The position numbers and the translations under genes are program-made. A DNA stretch of 64,000 nt from Sphingobium sp. YR768 (GTDB lineage Bacteria; Pseudomonadota; Alphaproteobacteria; Sphingomonadales; Sphingomonadaceae): assembly GCF_900111125.1 (NCBI RefSeq), contig NZ_FOGE01000003.1, forward strand, positions 186,001 to 250,000, given 5' to 3'. The notes under the pieces are model-generated. The model saw nothing but the letters and a program-made list of their open reading frames with translations. It did not search any database and was not told the DNA's origin. This document shows, piece after piece, positions 55,321 to 63,794 of the stretch; position 1 is the stretch's first letter, and each line of letters starts with the position of its first letter.

Positions 55321-56001
55321 CTATTTTTGAAGGATCGATCGAGTGGTGGCGTTTGCCATCACCCGATCGCGGAAATGCGCAACTTCTTCCCCGCCGCCCC
55401 GCGCCAATATCCCGCTCATATTGGCGACAGCGAAGGAGACACCATAAAGATTGCGCCGCTGCTCCACGCCGGGGATCGGGCGGGGATGTCCAGAGGCGTC
55501 CACTTCGCCGTCACGAAGCCTGTACTGATCGCGCGGACAATCCCAGTCGAGCGAGACGCCCAGAACCTGATTAAGGCTTCCCGGATAACAGGGCGTCCCC
55601 TCCGCCTCCCGCGCGGCGACGATCAATATGCCAGCCTCCCGCGCGCGATCGGCCGCCGCGGCAAACAGATTATGATGTGCCGGATTGGTCGTGCCGAGGC
55701 TGAGGTTGATCAGGTCGACCCGCGCCGCCACCGCCCGGTCGATCGCCGTGACCAGCGCCCGCGCCGTCGTGCGCAGCGTGTCGTGAAAAACCCGGATCGG
55801 CAGGCACAGCGCATCGGTCGCCTGATCCTGGATCGCGGCGGTGACGGCGGTGCCATGACCAAGCGCGTCCAAACTGTCCAACTCGCTGATCGCGCCATCC
55901 TTCGCGATCGAAAATCCCGGCAGCAATCGCCCCGCATCGATATGCGGATGATCGGGATGAACGCCGCTGTCGATGATGGCGATGCGGACCAGATCAGGCA
56001 T
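55321..56001 (-). CDS. qhpE: QhpE: leader-processing subtilisin-like protease of amine dehydrogenase biogenesis
   Basis: In Paracoccus the QhpE protease removes the leader of the cross-linked QhpC peptide. This 226-residue S8 protein has no signal peptide, consistent with cytoplasmic action. Catalytic triad: Asp11 (AIIDSGVHPDH), His49 (GHGTAV), Ser189 (YGVSFAVANMSG, where GTS is usual). The oxyanion-hole segment reads VAAREAEG rather than AAGNEG, so the usual Asn is missing. ATG at 56001 overlaps qhpF by 8 bases; a GTG at 56016 is the alternative. It is the last gene of the qhp operon. Confidence 0.88.
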   Translation of the reverse strand: MPDLVRIAIIDSGVHPDHPHIDAGRLLPGFSIAKDGAISELDSLDALGHGTAVTAAIQDQATDALCLPIRVFHDTLRTTARALVTAIDRAVAARVDLINLSLGTTNPAHHNLFAAAADRAREAGILIVAAREAEGTPCYPGSLNQVLGVSLDWDCPRDQYRLRDGEVDASGHPRPIPGVEQRRNLYGVSFAVANMSGILARGGGEEVAHFRDRVMANATTRSILQK

Positions 56002-57697
56002 GAACCGGCTCGACACGCGCGGTCATAGCCGCCCGCCCGTCCTCCAGCCGGATGACATGATCGGCCATGTCGGCCAGCGCGGGCTTGTGGGTGATGACGA
56101 TGATCGTGGCGTCGGGCAACGCGCCGCGCAGGCGGCCGGCGATCAACGCTTCGGTGTCGCCGTCCAGCGCGGAGGTCGGCTCGTCCAGGATCAGGATGCC
56201 GGGTTTGCGCAGCAGGGCCCGCGCCAGCACGATCCTCTGCCGCTCCCCGGCGGAAAGCGCCGCCCCCCGTTCACCGGCGCGAGTTTCATAGCCATCGGGT
56301 AATCTGGCGATGAAACCGTCCAGCCCGGCGGCATGGGCGGCGGCCTCTATCGCTGTGCGCGACACATCCGGCAGGGCGAAGCCGATATTGGCGGCGATCG
56401 TGTCGTTGAACAGATAGGGCGCCTGATCGACCAGGATGATTTCCCGCCGCAGATCGTCCAGCGCACAGTCGCGCAGGTCGCGACCGTCGACCGATATGCG
56501 TCCGCTGTCGGGATCGAGATAGCGGACCATCAGGTCGGCCATGGTCGATTTGCCGGCGCCGCTGGGGCCAAGGATGGCGCACAAGCTCCCCGCCGGGATC
56601 GTCAGGTCGATGTCGCGCAACACCGCGTCGCGATCATAGCGCATCGCCACCCGGTCGAACCGCAATTCCCCCGCCCGTTCCAACGGCACGGCATTCGGCC
56701 GTTCGATCACGTCCGGCTGCGTATCGAACAGTTCGAAGATGCGCCCCAGCGACACCCGCGCCGATGCGAGGCCGGAGGTCAGCCCCATCAGCGTCTGGAT
56801 CGGCGAGAGCAGCCGCATATGATAGGTCATGAAGGCAACCAGCGTGCCGATGCTCATACCGCCTTCGATGATACGCCAGCCGCCATAGAGGATCACCGCC
56901 GACGTAGCCGCCGTCATCAGCGTGCCAGGCAGCGCGCCGGTCATGAAGGAGGCGACCTGCATTTTCAGCATCGCGCCGATGAAGGCGTCATTCTTCGTCT
57001 TGAAGCGCGCGACTTCATGCTCGCCCGCCCGCAGCGACGCGATGACGCGCATGCCCATCACCGTGTCGACCAGCAGGCTGCCAAGATCCGCCCCCCGCTC
57101 CCGCATATCGCGGGTCAGCGCGGTCAGGCGGCGCTGATAATAAGAGAAGGTAGCGAGACTGGCGGGGACGAGGATGACGCTGACGAGGAACAAGCGCCAG
57201 TCGAGCCAGAGCATCATCGCGACGCAACCGACGAAGAACAGCATGTTGCTGACCACGGAAAGGAGCGTGTCGGAAGCGATGCGCTGCACATCGCTGACGT
57301 CGCTGTTCATGCGCGAAACTAGGTCGCCAAGGCGAAAGCTGCCATAGAAACGCGGCGACAAGGTCTGGAGATGGCGCAGCAGGGCGGCGCGGATATCGTA
57401 GAGCATCGCCGCCGACAGCGCGACATAGCGATAGCTGGCGAGGATATTGACGGCGAAACCCGCGATGGTGACGGCGATCATGACGCCCGCAATTTCGAAC
57501 AAGGCACCCATGTCGCGCTTCAGCAACGCCTGATCGATCATCAGCTTGGATAAATAGGGTTGCGCCAGTCCCAGCATGGTCGAGACGAGGCTGATCGCCA
57601 GTACGAGCAGCAGCGCGCCGCGATAGGGTTTCAGGAAGGGCGTCAGGCGGCGATAGCTGCGCCACTCAGCGACAGAGGGCGGAGGGGACGGAATCAC
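55994..57697 (-). CDS. qhpF: QhpF: ABC exporter of amine dehydrogenase biogenesis
   Basis: A 567-residue half-transporter: six-span transmembrane domain (about 20-310) and nucleotide-binding domain with Walker A GPSGAGKST, signature LSAGERQR, and Walker B ILILDEPTSALD. In the known QhpF system the exporter moves the processed gamma-subunit peptide to the periplasm. Starts with GTG. It is flanked by qhpE (overlap) and qhpG, with a hairpin doublet between qhpG and qhpF. Confidence 0.9.
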   Translation of the reverse strand: MIPSPPPSVAEWRSYRRLTPFLKPYRGALLLVLAISLVSTMLGLAQPYLSKLMIDQALLKRDMGALFEIAGVMIAVTIAGFAVNILASYRYVALSAAMLYDIRAALLRHLQTLSPRFYGSFRLGDLVSRMNSDVSDVQRIASDTLLSVVSNMLFFVGCVAMMLWLDWRLFLVSVILVPASLATFSYYQRRLTALTRDMRERGADLGSLLVDTVMGMRVIASLRAGEHEVARFKTKNDAFIGAMLKMQVASFMTGALPGTLMTAATSAVILYGGWRIIEGGMSIGTLVAFMTYHMRLLSPIQTLMGLTSGLASARVSLGRIFELFDTQPDVIERPNAVPLERAGELRFDRVAMRYDRDAVLRDIDLTIPAGSLCAILGPSGAGKSTMADLMVRYLDPDSGRISVDGRDLRDCALDDLRREIILVDQAPYLFNDTIAANIGFALPDVSRTAIEAAAHAAGLDGFIARLPDGYETRAGERGAALSAGERQRIVLARALLRKPGILILDEPTSALDGDTEALIAGRLRGALPDATIIVITHKPALADMADHVIRLEDGRAAMTARVEPVHA

Positions 57698-57710
57698 CTA
57701 ATATCCCTCC

Positions 57711-57799
57711 GTCGTCCCCGCGAAGGCGGGGACCCAGCGTGCCACCTGCAGGGCAATTGCCAGGTGAGAGATGGATTCCCGCTTTTGCGGGAATGACGA
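57711..57799. repeat. REPIN-like hairpin doublet inside the qhp operon
   Basis: GTCGTCCCCGCGAAGGCGGG GACCCAGC, a spacer of about 31 bases, then GGATTCCCGCTTTTGCGGG AATGACGA inverted. It shares the GCGAA-loop hairpin plus CCAG tail with the other doublets. It lies in the 118-base gap between qhpG and qhpF. Confidence 0.88.
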
Positions 57800-57815
57800 G
57801 TGAGGGGCGGATGCC

Positions 57816-58805
57816 TCACGCCGCCACCTGCCTTGGCACCAGACGAAAACCGTCGAGCAGGAAGCGCGGTTCGGGCATTTTGGCGAGCAGCGCCGTGCAC
57901 CAATGATGCCCCTCAACCAGCGCCTCATGCTGGGCACGCCACCAGTCACCTTGCCCGCCATTGGCGTAGAATTGCGCGCAGAGCAGCAGATGACGCCGCA
58001 TCGCGGCGATCAGCATCGACTGATAATGGCTTAGCAACACGGCGCGATCGCCACCCTCTGCGATCGCCGTCACGACCGCCGCCGCCAATATCGCTTCCCG
58101 CACCGACTGCGCCGTACCATCGCCGCAAATCGGATCGAAGCCAAGCGCCGCCGCGCCACAGGCCAGCCAGCCTGCGCCGTGGAGCGGCAGATGCAGGCGC
58201 GGCGCGGCAAGGAAAGGCGTAGAGGTCGCGCCCATCGCGTCTACGACGGGAGCAATCAGCGCGCTCTGGCCCAGCAACGCGTCGACTGAACCGCCGACGC
58301 CCAGCAGCCAGCCCTCCCCCGTTTCGGCCGGGACCAGATAGAGCCAGCCGCTTGCGACCGCTTCGATCCGCGCCTCCTGGGCACAGGAGGGGTCGCGCAG
58401 CTTCACTTTGGCCGCGACCGCATGGCGATCGCCGAACAGGCGCATTTCGCCGAGCGGCACCGGTGGCGCCGCGTGAATGGTGAAATCGGCGATCGCGTCG
58501 ATGGTCTTGCAGTCAGGCAAGGCCGCCTGCACCTGATCCTCCGACGCCAACGCCGCGCCGTGCGGGATCATCACCGTCGGCCCGCCCCAGGCGACCAGCC
58601 GACGCTTCACGCGCGGCCGGTCGGCAAACAAGTCCGGCCGATCGAACACGCTGCGCATCATGCCCAAGGCCGGATCGCTCAGCATGATCGTCGGCACGGA
58701 CGGGCGGCGGACATCCTCGATCGCGACCCGAAGGCCCGCGCCTGTCAGTATATGTGCGCATCCCTTAGCGGCGATGCCGCCGCCCCGGATGGCGATGCTC
58801 TTCAT
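57816..58805 (-). CDS. qhpG: QhpG: FAD-dependent monooxygenase-like protein of cofactor maturation
   Basis: A 329-residue flavoprotein-like enzyme with N-terminal dinucleotide loop IRGGGIAAKGCAHIL and the late GDGTAQSVREAIL segment of group A monooxygenases. In Paracoccus QhpG is the flavin monooxygenase that dihydroxylates the Trp of the cysteine tryptophylquinone precursor. Assignment is from its place in a complete qhp operon plus the fold. Confidence 0.85.
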   Translation of the reverse strand: MKSIAIRGGGIAAKGCAHILTGAGLRVAIEDVRRPSVPTIMLSDPALGMMRSVFDRPDLFADRPRVKRRLVAWGGPTVMIPHGAALASEDQVQAALPDCKTIDAIADFTIHAAPPVPLGEMRLFGDRHAVAAKVKLRDPSCAQEARIEAVASGWLYLVPAETGEGWLLGVGGSVDALLGQSALIAPVVDAMGATSTPFLAAPRLHLPLHGAGWLACGAAALGFDPICGDGTAQSVREAILAAAVVTAIAEGGDRAVLLSHYQSMLIAAMRRHLLLCAQFYANGGQGDWWRAQHEALVEGHHWCTALLAKMPEPRFLLDGFRLVPRQVAA

Positions 58806-58905
58806 CGGGCCATCCTCCGTTCGCTTCGAGCGCAGGCTAGAAGCGGCAAAGACAGCGCTTCACGTTTCTCGACACGCTGGGAACGAACGGAGGTTGTGTT
58901 GGCCA

Positions 58906-59997
58906 TCATTCCACCGCGACCATGCCTGCGCCGGTGGTGTCATTGCCCAAATCCCAGCTGCCTTCCAGCTTCAGGGTCTTCGCGTCATAGACTTCGATGT
59001 CGTAGCTGGCGCCGTAGATATAGAGCTTCTTGCCATCCATCGACATGCCGAAGCGGAAGCGGGATCGGCAGGGGAATTCCGCCTTGTCGACCACTTCGTT
59101 GCTGGTCAGGTTCATATGCCAGAATTCGCAGCGCTTGGCGCCCAGCATGCCATTGGTGACGACGGTATAGGCCTGCTTGCCATCAGGCGTCAGTTCGAGC
59201 CCCGCCATCGCCGCCGGCGCGGGTCCGATCGGCGTGAAGGCGAATTGCCGGGTGTTAAGGTCGAAGCGAGCGACGCCGAACATCTTGTTATGGATATAGG
59301 GGTCGGCCGCGTTGAACAGCGATACGAACTGGCCGGGGGTACGCATGGTATCGAGCGCGCCGCCGAAACCGACATTCTCCAGACCCGTGCCTTCCGGCTT
59401 GGCCAGGTCGATCCGGTCGATCACCTTCAGGTCGGCCAGGTTCAGGATCAGGATCTTCTCACCGAACAGATAGAGATATTTGCCATCGGGCGACACTTTG
59501 AGCGAAGAACGATAGCCGCCCGCCGACTTTTCATCCTCCTTGTCCAGTTCGGCCGTGCGCACGACCTTTTGCAGCTTCAGGTCGATCACCGCATACATCG
59601 GCTTGCTGACCTTGTAGCGGTCCACTTCCTTGTCGAAGCGGGTGATGACCGTGTAGAAATAGCGTCCGGTCGGGTCCGCCGCCCCGCCCCAGAAGCGATA
59701 GCGGGTGGCGCCATCGTTCAGGCTGAACTTGGTGACGATCTTGCGGGTCGCGGTGTCGACCACCTCGATCCCGCTGGTGGTGATGGTGGTCACATAGATG
59801 CGCTTGCCATCGTCCGACAAGACCATTGATGTCGGCAGGCCGGTGTCCAGCTTCAGCTTGCCCGTCACCGCCGCCTTGCCTTCGTCGAAGATCAGCAGCT
59901 GGTCGGGATAGCTGCCCATGAACAGGGTGGCGGCGGAGGCCGGCAGCGTAGCCAGCGCGGCAAGCCCGGCGGCGATCAGGGTGCGATATGTCTGCAT
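58906..59997 (-). CDS. qhpB: Quinohemoprotein amine dehydrogenase beta subunit
   Basis: A 363-residue periplasmic seven-bladed beta-propeller with a signal peptide (MQTYRTLIAAGLAALATLPASA). Blade repeats include PTSMVLSDDGKRIYVTT, SLKVSPDGKYLYLFGEKI, LELTPDGKQAYTVVTNG and FGMSMDGKKLYIYGAS. The ATG at 59997 is preceded by GAGG six bases upstream; a GTG at 60009 is less likely. It forms the scaffold that holds the gamma and alpha subunits. Confidence 0.93.
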   Translation of the reverse strand: MQTYRTLIAAGLAALATLPASAATLFMGSYPDQLLIFDEGKAAVTGKLKLDTGLPTSMVLSDDGKRIYVTTITTSGIEVVDTATRKIVTKFSLNDGATRYRFWGGAADPTGRYFYTVITRFDKEVDRYKVSKPMYAVIDLKLQKVVRTAELDKEDEKSAGGYRSSLKVSPDGKYLYLFGEKILILNLADLKVIDRIDLAKPEGTGLENVGFGGALDTMRTPGQFVSLFNAADPYIHNKMFGVARFDLNTRQFAFTPIGPAPAAMAGLELTPDGKQAYTVVTNGMLGAKRCEFWHMNLTSNEVVDKAEFPCRSRFRFGMSMDGKKLYIYGASYDIEVYDAKTLKLEGSWDLGNDTTGAGMVAVE

Positions 59998-60005
59998 GGC
60001 GCGCC

Positions 60006-60368
60006 TCACGGAAAAACGAGGTCGAGGTTGCGCCAGTCCTTGGTGGCCGTGGCGCAGTTGCTGGCCCAGTCGGGCGAGTAATTCACATGGTCGGGCACCT
60101 GGACGGGCCAGAAGCAGGTGACGTAGCAGTCATAAATGTCGCGCTCCACCGGCTGGCACAGGCCCGCCGTGCCGCCGCCCGCATCCACTTCCCAGCCGGG
60201 CGAGAAGGACAGGGTACAGCCCATCGGCACATGCGGCCGCGGTTGCTGCTGGAGGGCGACGACATCCTCCTCCATATCGGCGGGGGTGGCGGCTGCCGCA
60301 GCCTCTATCTGCGTCACCGCTTCGCCAATCGCTTGCGCCTTTTTATTGATGGCGCGAAGATGCTTCAT
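60006..60368 (-). CDS. qhpC: Quinohemoprotein amine dehydrogenase gamma subunit (CTQ peptide precursor)
   Basis: A 120-residue ribosomally made peptide carrying the catalytic cofactor. After a leader of about 44-50 residues (MKHLRAINKKAQAIGEAVTQ...), all cross-link residues of the Paracoccus enzyme are present at the same spacings: Cys51-Glu60, Cys71-Asp77, Cys85-Asp93 (thioethers) and Cys81 with Trp87 (cysteine tryptophylquinone). QhpD would form the Cys-to-Asp/Glu links, QhpG modify the Trp, QhpE cut the leader and QhpF export it. It overlaps qhpD by 4 bases. Confidence 0.96.
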   Translation of the reverse strand: MKHLRAINKKAQAIGEAVTQIEAAAAATPADMEEDVVALQQQPRPHVPMGCTLSFSPGWEVDAGGGTAGLCQPVERDIYDCYVTCFWPVQVPDHVNYSPDWASNCATATKDWRNLDLVFP

Positions 60369-61813
60369 GACAGGCCCTTTCGTTCAGCGAAGCGTTCAAG
60401 GAAGCCGGGATTTTTCACCGCCAGCACGCCGTAGATGCGCAGGCAGGTGTCGGTCCATTGCCGTATCCAGTCGCAATAATGGAGGTTGGCGTGGCCGGTG
60501 TCGCCATAGCGGACGAAGGCTTCATGATGGCATCCGCCCGCGCACAACGGCCGCGCCCAGCAACTTTGGCAGTCATATTTCGCCTCGACATGGCCCTTTT
60601 TGAGGAACTCGCCCTGCTTGGCGCGGTCGATGCCGCTGGAGACATGGCCCATCCTGTGCGTGTCCGCATCGGTGAAGCGGTGGCAGGGGGACAAATCCCC
60701 TGACGGGCTGACGCCCATGAGGCCAAGGCCCGCCCCGCAGGGATGCGATTTGTTGACGCCCGATATCAGCTCGCTGATCGTTTCGCTGACATTGGTGAAG
60801 CCGTGGGATTCCCCGCGCAACGCATAGTCCAGCCATTCTTCCGCCAGCAGGCTGAACTGCGCCAGCACGCTGTCCATGCCATTATCGTCCAGCGAATAGG
60901 CGCGTTCCTCGCCCGTCGTCACCGGCGCGAAGCCGACTTCGTGGAAGCCCAGTTCATCCTTGAGATGCCGGAAGATGCGCACGACGTCCGTGCCGCCTTC
61001 GGTCAGCGTCACGCGGGCGGTGATGGCGCGGGTCTTGTGATGCGCGATCAGCGTGCGCAGGCGCGGTTCGATCACCGCATAGCTGCCCTTGCCATTCTTG
61101 TAGACGCGATGCTTGTCCTGCACCTCGGGCGGGCCGTCCATCGAGACGGTGACGCCGATCCGGTTGTCCGACAGGAAAGTGACGATGTCCGGCGTCAGCA
61201 GCGTGGCGTTGGTGGTCAGGCTGTAAGTGATCCCCTTCCCTGCCGCCGCCGTCGCTGCATTGGCATAGCCCACCACATCGCGCAGCAGCTTGAAATTCAT
61301 CAGCGTTTCGCCGCCGAAGAAGGTGATATGCACCGCCTTGCGCCCGACCGCTTCGGCGATCAGCAGGTCGACCGACGCCTTCGCCGTCTCCAGCGTCATA
61401 TATTTGGGCTTGCCCGCCGGGGTCGCGATCTTGTCCGCGCCAAATTCATAGCAATAGGTGCAGGCGAGATTGCACTGGTTGGTGACGTTCAGCACCAGAG
61501 CCTGAAGCGGAAAGTCGGCGGGCGGGGCCGATGGCATGACCGGGGCGGCCACACCCAACTGGATAAGCCGCGCGGCGCGCAATTCGCGCACCAGCGATTC
61601 GGCGTCGGCGGATTCGCGCCCATCGGCCACCAGTTCGCGGATCAAAGCGGCATGCGTCAGTTCCTGCCCGTCCAGCCGGGAGAGAACTGCCTGTACATCC
61701 GCATCGATCTCGAAGATTGCGCCGGCACTCACCAGATAGACGAACTGGCTGCCGCCCGCGTCGAACCCATGATATTCCGCGCGCGAATAAGCGGGCGCCT
61801 GCATCACCGTCAT
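60365..61813 (-). CDS. qhpD: QhpD: radical SAM thioether-forming maturase
   Basis: A 482-residue radical SAM/SPASM enzyme. It has an N-terminal peptide-recognition-like region (about 10-90, GAIFEIDADVQAVLSRLDGQ) and the SAM cluster CNLACTYC (Cys114, 118, 121). The SPASM auxiliary-cluster Cys residues lie in HPCGAGLGLMGVSPSGDLSPC and CQSCWARPLCAGGCHHEAF. It installs intra-peptide Cys-to-Asp/Glu thioether bonds in QhpC. It overlaps both qhpA and qhpC by 4 bases. Confidence 0.95.
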   Translation of the reverse strand: MTVMQAPAYSRAEYHGFDAGGSQFVYLVSAGAIFEIDADVQAVLSRLDGQELTHAALIRELVADGRESADAESLVRELRAARLIQLGVAAPVMPSAPPADFPLQALVLNVTNQCNLACTYCYEFGADKIATPAGKPKYMTLETAKASVDLLIAEAVGRKAVHITFFGGETLMNFKLLRDVVGYANAATAAAGKGITYSLTTNATLLTPDIVTFLSDNRIGVTVSMDGPPEVQDKHRVYKNGKGSYAVIEPRLRTLIAHHKTRAITARVTLTEGGTDVVRIFRHLKDELGFHEVGFAPVTTGEERAYSLDDNGMDSVLAQFSLLAEEWLDYALRGESHGFTNVSETISELISGVNKSHPCGAGLGLMGVSPSGDLSPCHRFTDADTHRMGHVSSGIDRAKQGEFLKKGHVEAKYDCQSCWARPLCAGGCHHEAFVRYGDTGHANLHYCDWIRQWTDTCLRIYGVLAVKNPGFLERFAERKGLS

Positions 61814-63537
61814 CGCGATACCTCCGGCTGATCGAAGCGCTGATACATGGGGACGGTCACGACCAGATAGGCGCGGGCGCTCAAGGGCTTGCCGAACTTG
61901 TCCTTCGCGCTCTTCGCCGTGGCGACCGCCCAGACCTCGCCATAATTGTTGCGGGCGAAACGGCGGGCCGGGTTCGGCCCTTCCTCGCCGGGGGTGAAGA
62001 AGGCGGTGGGGCTGAGTGCGCCCACATATTTCATGTCGTCGTCATAGGAGACGGTCATGAATTCCTGCATCGCCCAGTCGGCCTCGATCGGCCCCAGCGC
62101 CACATCGTCCCCGGTGTTGGGCTTGCCATCGAGGCCATTGTCATAGCCGATCGCCTCGAACTGCTGATAGCCCTTGGCGAATTTGATGCCGCCCAAGCGA
62201 GCCAGCGCGGTTTCCGGAGTCGCCTTGATATAGTCGATATTGCGGTAGACGGGGAACGCCTGTTCCAGCACTGCGCCGGCCAGCGCGACGTCGCGCTGGC
62301 CCGATGGCGCGGCAGGCGCAATATCGGCAGTCACGACCAGTTCCTTCGGGCTGGCAGAGACGATCTTCGTCACGGTGACGCCCGCGCCCAGATCGATATC
62401 GGCGGCGGTCGGCGCGGCGGGCAGATTGTTGCCGAGGATGCGAAGCTGCACGCCCTTCGTCCCGGCCTTCACGGGTCCCGGCGTCACCGCCAGGATCGTG
62501 GGCGCGGCGGTCGCGCGGACCAGCTTCACGTCATAGCCGAATTCCTGATATTCGCCCCAGAACCAGCGGCCCTGCGCACTTTGCTGGTCGGGCGCAAACC
62601 ACATCGTCTCGCGCGCTGCGCTGACCAGATCGTCGGGCTTTGCTGGGGCCGCCCCACCCTTTGACGATCCGCGCCAGCTATAGCCGGCATAGAGAATGCC
62701 GGTACCGGTGCGGTTGATCGTACCGCCGTCAGCCAGCGACCGCAGCGTCGCGCTGGTGGTGAATTCATCGGCGGCCTTGCCGGGCGCGACATTCAGTTCG
62801 CCGACGAACTTGCCCTTGCCCGGCACCGACGCGACCACCAACCATTCCCCGGCAAGGCGCGGATTGCGCTGACGTGCGCTCCATGCCGCCCATTCCGGGG
62901 TGTGGAGGCCCGCCACCTTGGGCAGATAGGTCAGTGCATAGTCTCCGCGCGTCAGCTTGTCCTTGGGGTCGCGACCGGCGGGCTGTTCCGCATCTTCGGC
63001 CGGGCGACGATATTGGGCATCGGCTTGCGAATAGAGGGCGACGTGCAGATCCTGCAACGTCTTCCATTCCAGCTTCGATCGCCGCCAGGACAGCGGCTGC
63101 GCATAGGCATGGCAGGAGGCGCAGGCGCCGCGCATCGTCTCATTGGGCAGGGCCTCGTCGATGATCCGCTTTTCGGGCAGATACATGACCGGCCGGGCTT
63201 CTTCAGGCGCCAGGCCATGGGACGAGGCCAGAGACTTGACGATCGACCGGCTTTCCTCCGGCGTGATGTCCAGACCATTGAGGCGCACCATCCGTTTGAT
63301 CGCCTGCGCCCAGCCTTCCGGGGTAGTGCGGACCCAACTGATGCGGGACAAGTTGCCCTTGTCATCGGCGCTGTGACAGCTGCCGCATTTTTCCTTCACC
63401 AGCGGGTCCGCAACGGGGATGCCCGCTTCCGTCTCTTTCATGGTGGCGCTGTCCGGGCCGTTATCGCCCTGCGCGAATACGACCGACGCAGAAAACAGCG
63501 TCAGCAGGCCCAACTTCGTGACGGGAAGCCGCTTCAC
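61810..63537 (-). CDS. qhpA: Quinohemoprotein amine dehydrogenase alpha subunit (diheme cytochrome c)
   Basis: A 575-residue periplasmic subunit with signal peptide (MKRLPVTKLGLLTLFSASVV, cleavage near FAQG). Two heme-c sites lie at Cys51-Cys54-His55 (CGSCH) and Cys139-Cys142-His143 (CASCH), followed by beta-rich domains. The GTG at 63537 is chosen because AAGGGG lies 8 bases upstream and the signal peptide then begins normally; longer frames to 63564 or 63639 are possible. It receives electrons from CTQ during amine oxidation. First gene of the operon. Confidence 0.94.
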   Translation of the reverse strand: MKRLPVTKLGLLTLFSASVVFAQGDNGPDSATMKETEAGIPVADPLVKEKCGSCHSADDKGNLSRISWVRTTPEGWAQAIKRMVRLNGLDITPEESRSIVKSLASSHGLAPEEARPVMYLPEKRIIDEALPNETMRGACASCHAYAQPLSWRRSKLEWKTLQDLHVALYSQADAQYRRPAEDAEQPAGRDPKDKLTRGDYALTYLPKVAGLHTPEWAAWSARQRNPRLAGEWLVVASVPGKGKFVGELNVAPGKAADEFTTSATLRSLADGGTINRTGTGILYAGYSWRGSSKGGAAPAKPDDLVSAARETMWFAPDQQSAQGRWFWGEYQEFGYDVKLVRATAAPTILAVTPGPVKAGTKGVQLRILGNNLPAAPTAADIDLGAGVTVTKIVSASPKELVVTADIAPAAPSGQRDVALAGAVLEQAFPVYRNIDYIKATPETALARLGGIKFAKGYQQFEAIGYDNGLDGKPNTGDDVALGPIEADWAMQEFMTVSYDDDMKYVGALSPTAFFTPGEEGPNPARRFARNNYGEVWAVATAKSAKDKFGKPLSARAYLVVTVPMYQRFDQPEVSR

Positions 63538-63660
63538 CCTTATGTCCCCCTTCGCACCCGACATTTTGCCTTGGGTGCATATAGAAAGCCTCGGCAGACG
63601 CTCTTGCGGCGTCACATTTTCGATAACGTACAGCCTCATGATAATCCGCCATAGAAAATT

Positions 63661-63672
63661 TGACGATTGTCA
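63661..63672. promoter_or_regulatory. Small palindrome in the qhpA / [2Fe-2S] gene divergent region
   Basis: TGAC-GATT-GTCA lies in the AT-rich part of the 257-base divergent intergenic region (63538-63794). It could be an operator for either gene; no sigma-54 type promoter was found and no regulator gene is present in the window. Confidence 0.35.
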
Positions 63673-63794
63673 TGATTTTTATTCCGCTACACTGCTGGTC
63701 CAGGCCATGTCCGAATGCCGCTGCCCTGATCCGACTGGACAGGAGGGGCGGATCGGCGTTGAATGGCGACAGGGAACAGACATGGGGTAGGCAT

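Noticed and set aside
63540..63660. Sigma-54 promoter upstream of qhpA
   Set aside because: No TGGCAC-N5-TTGC pattern at proper spacing on the minus strand.
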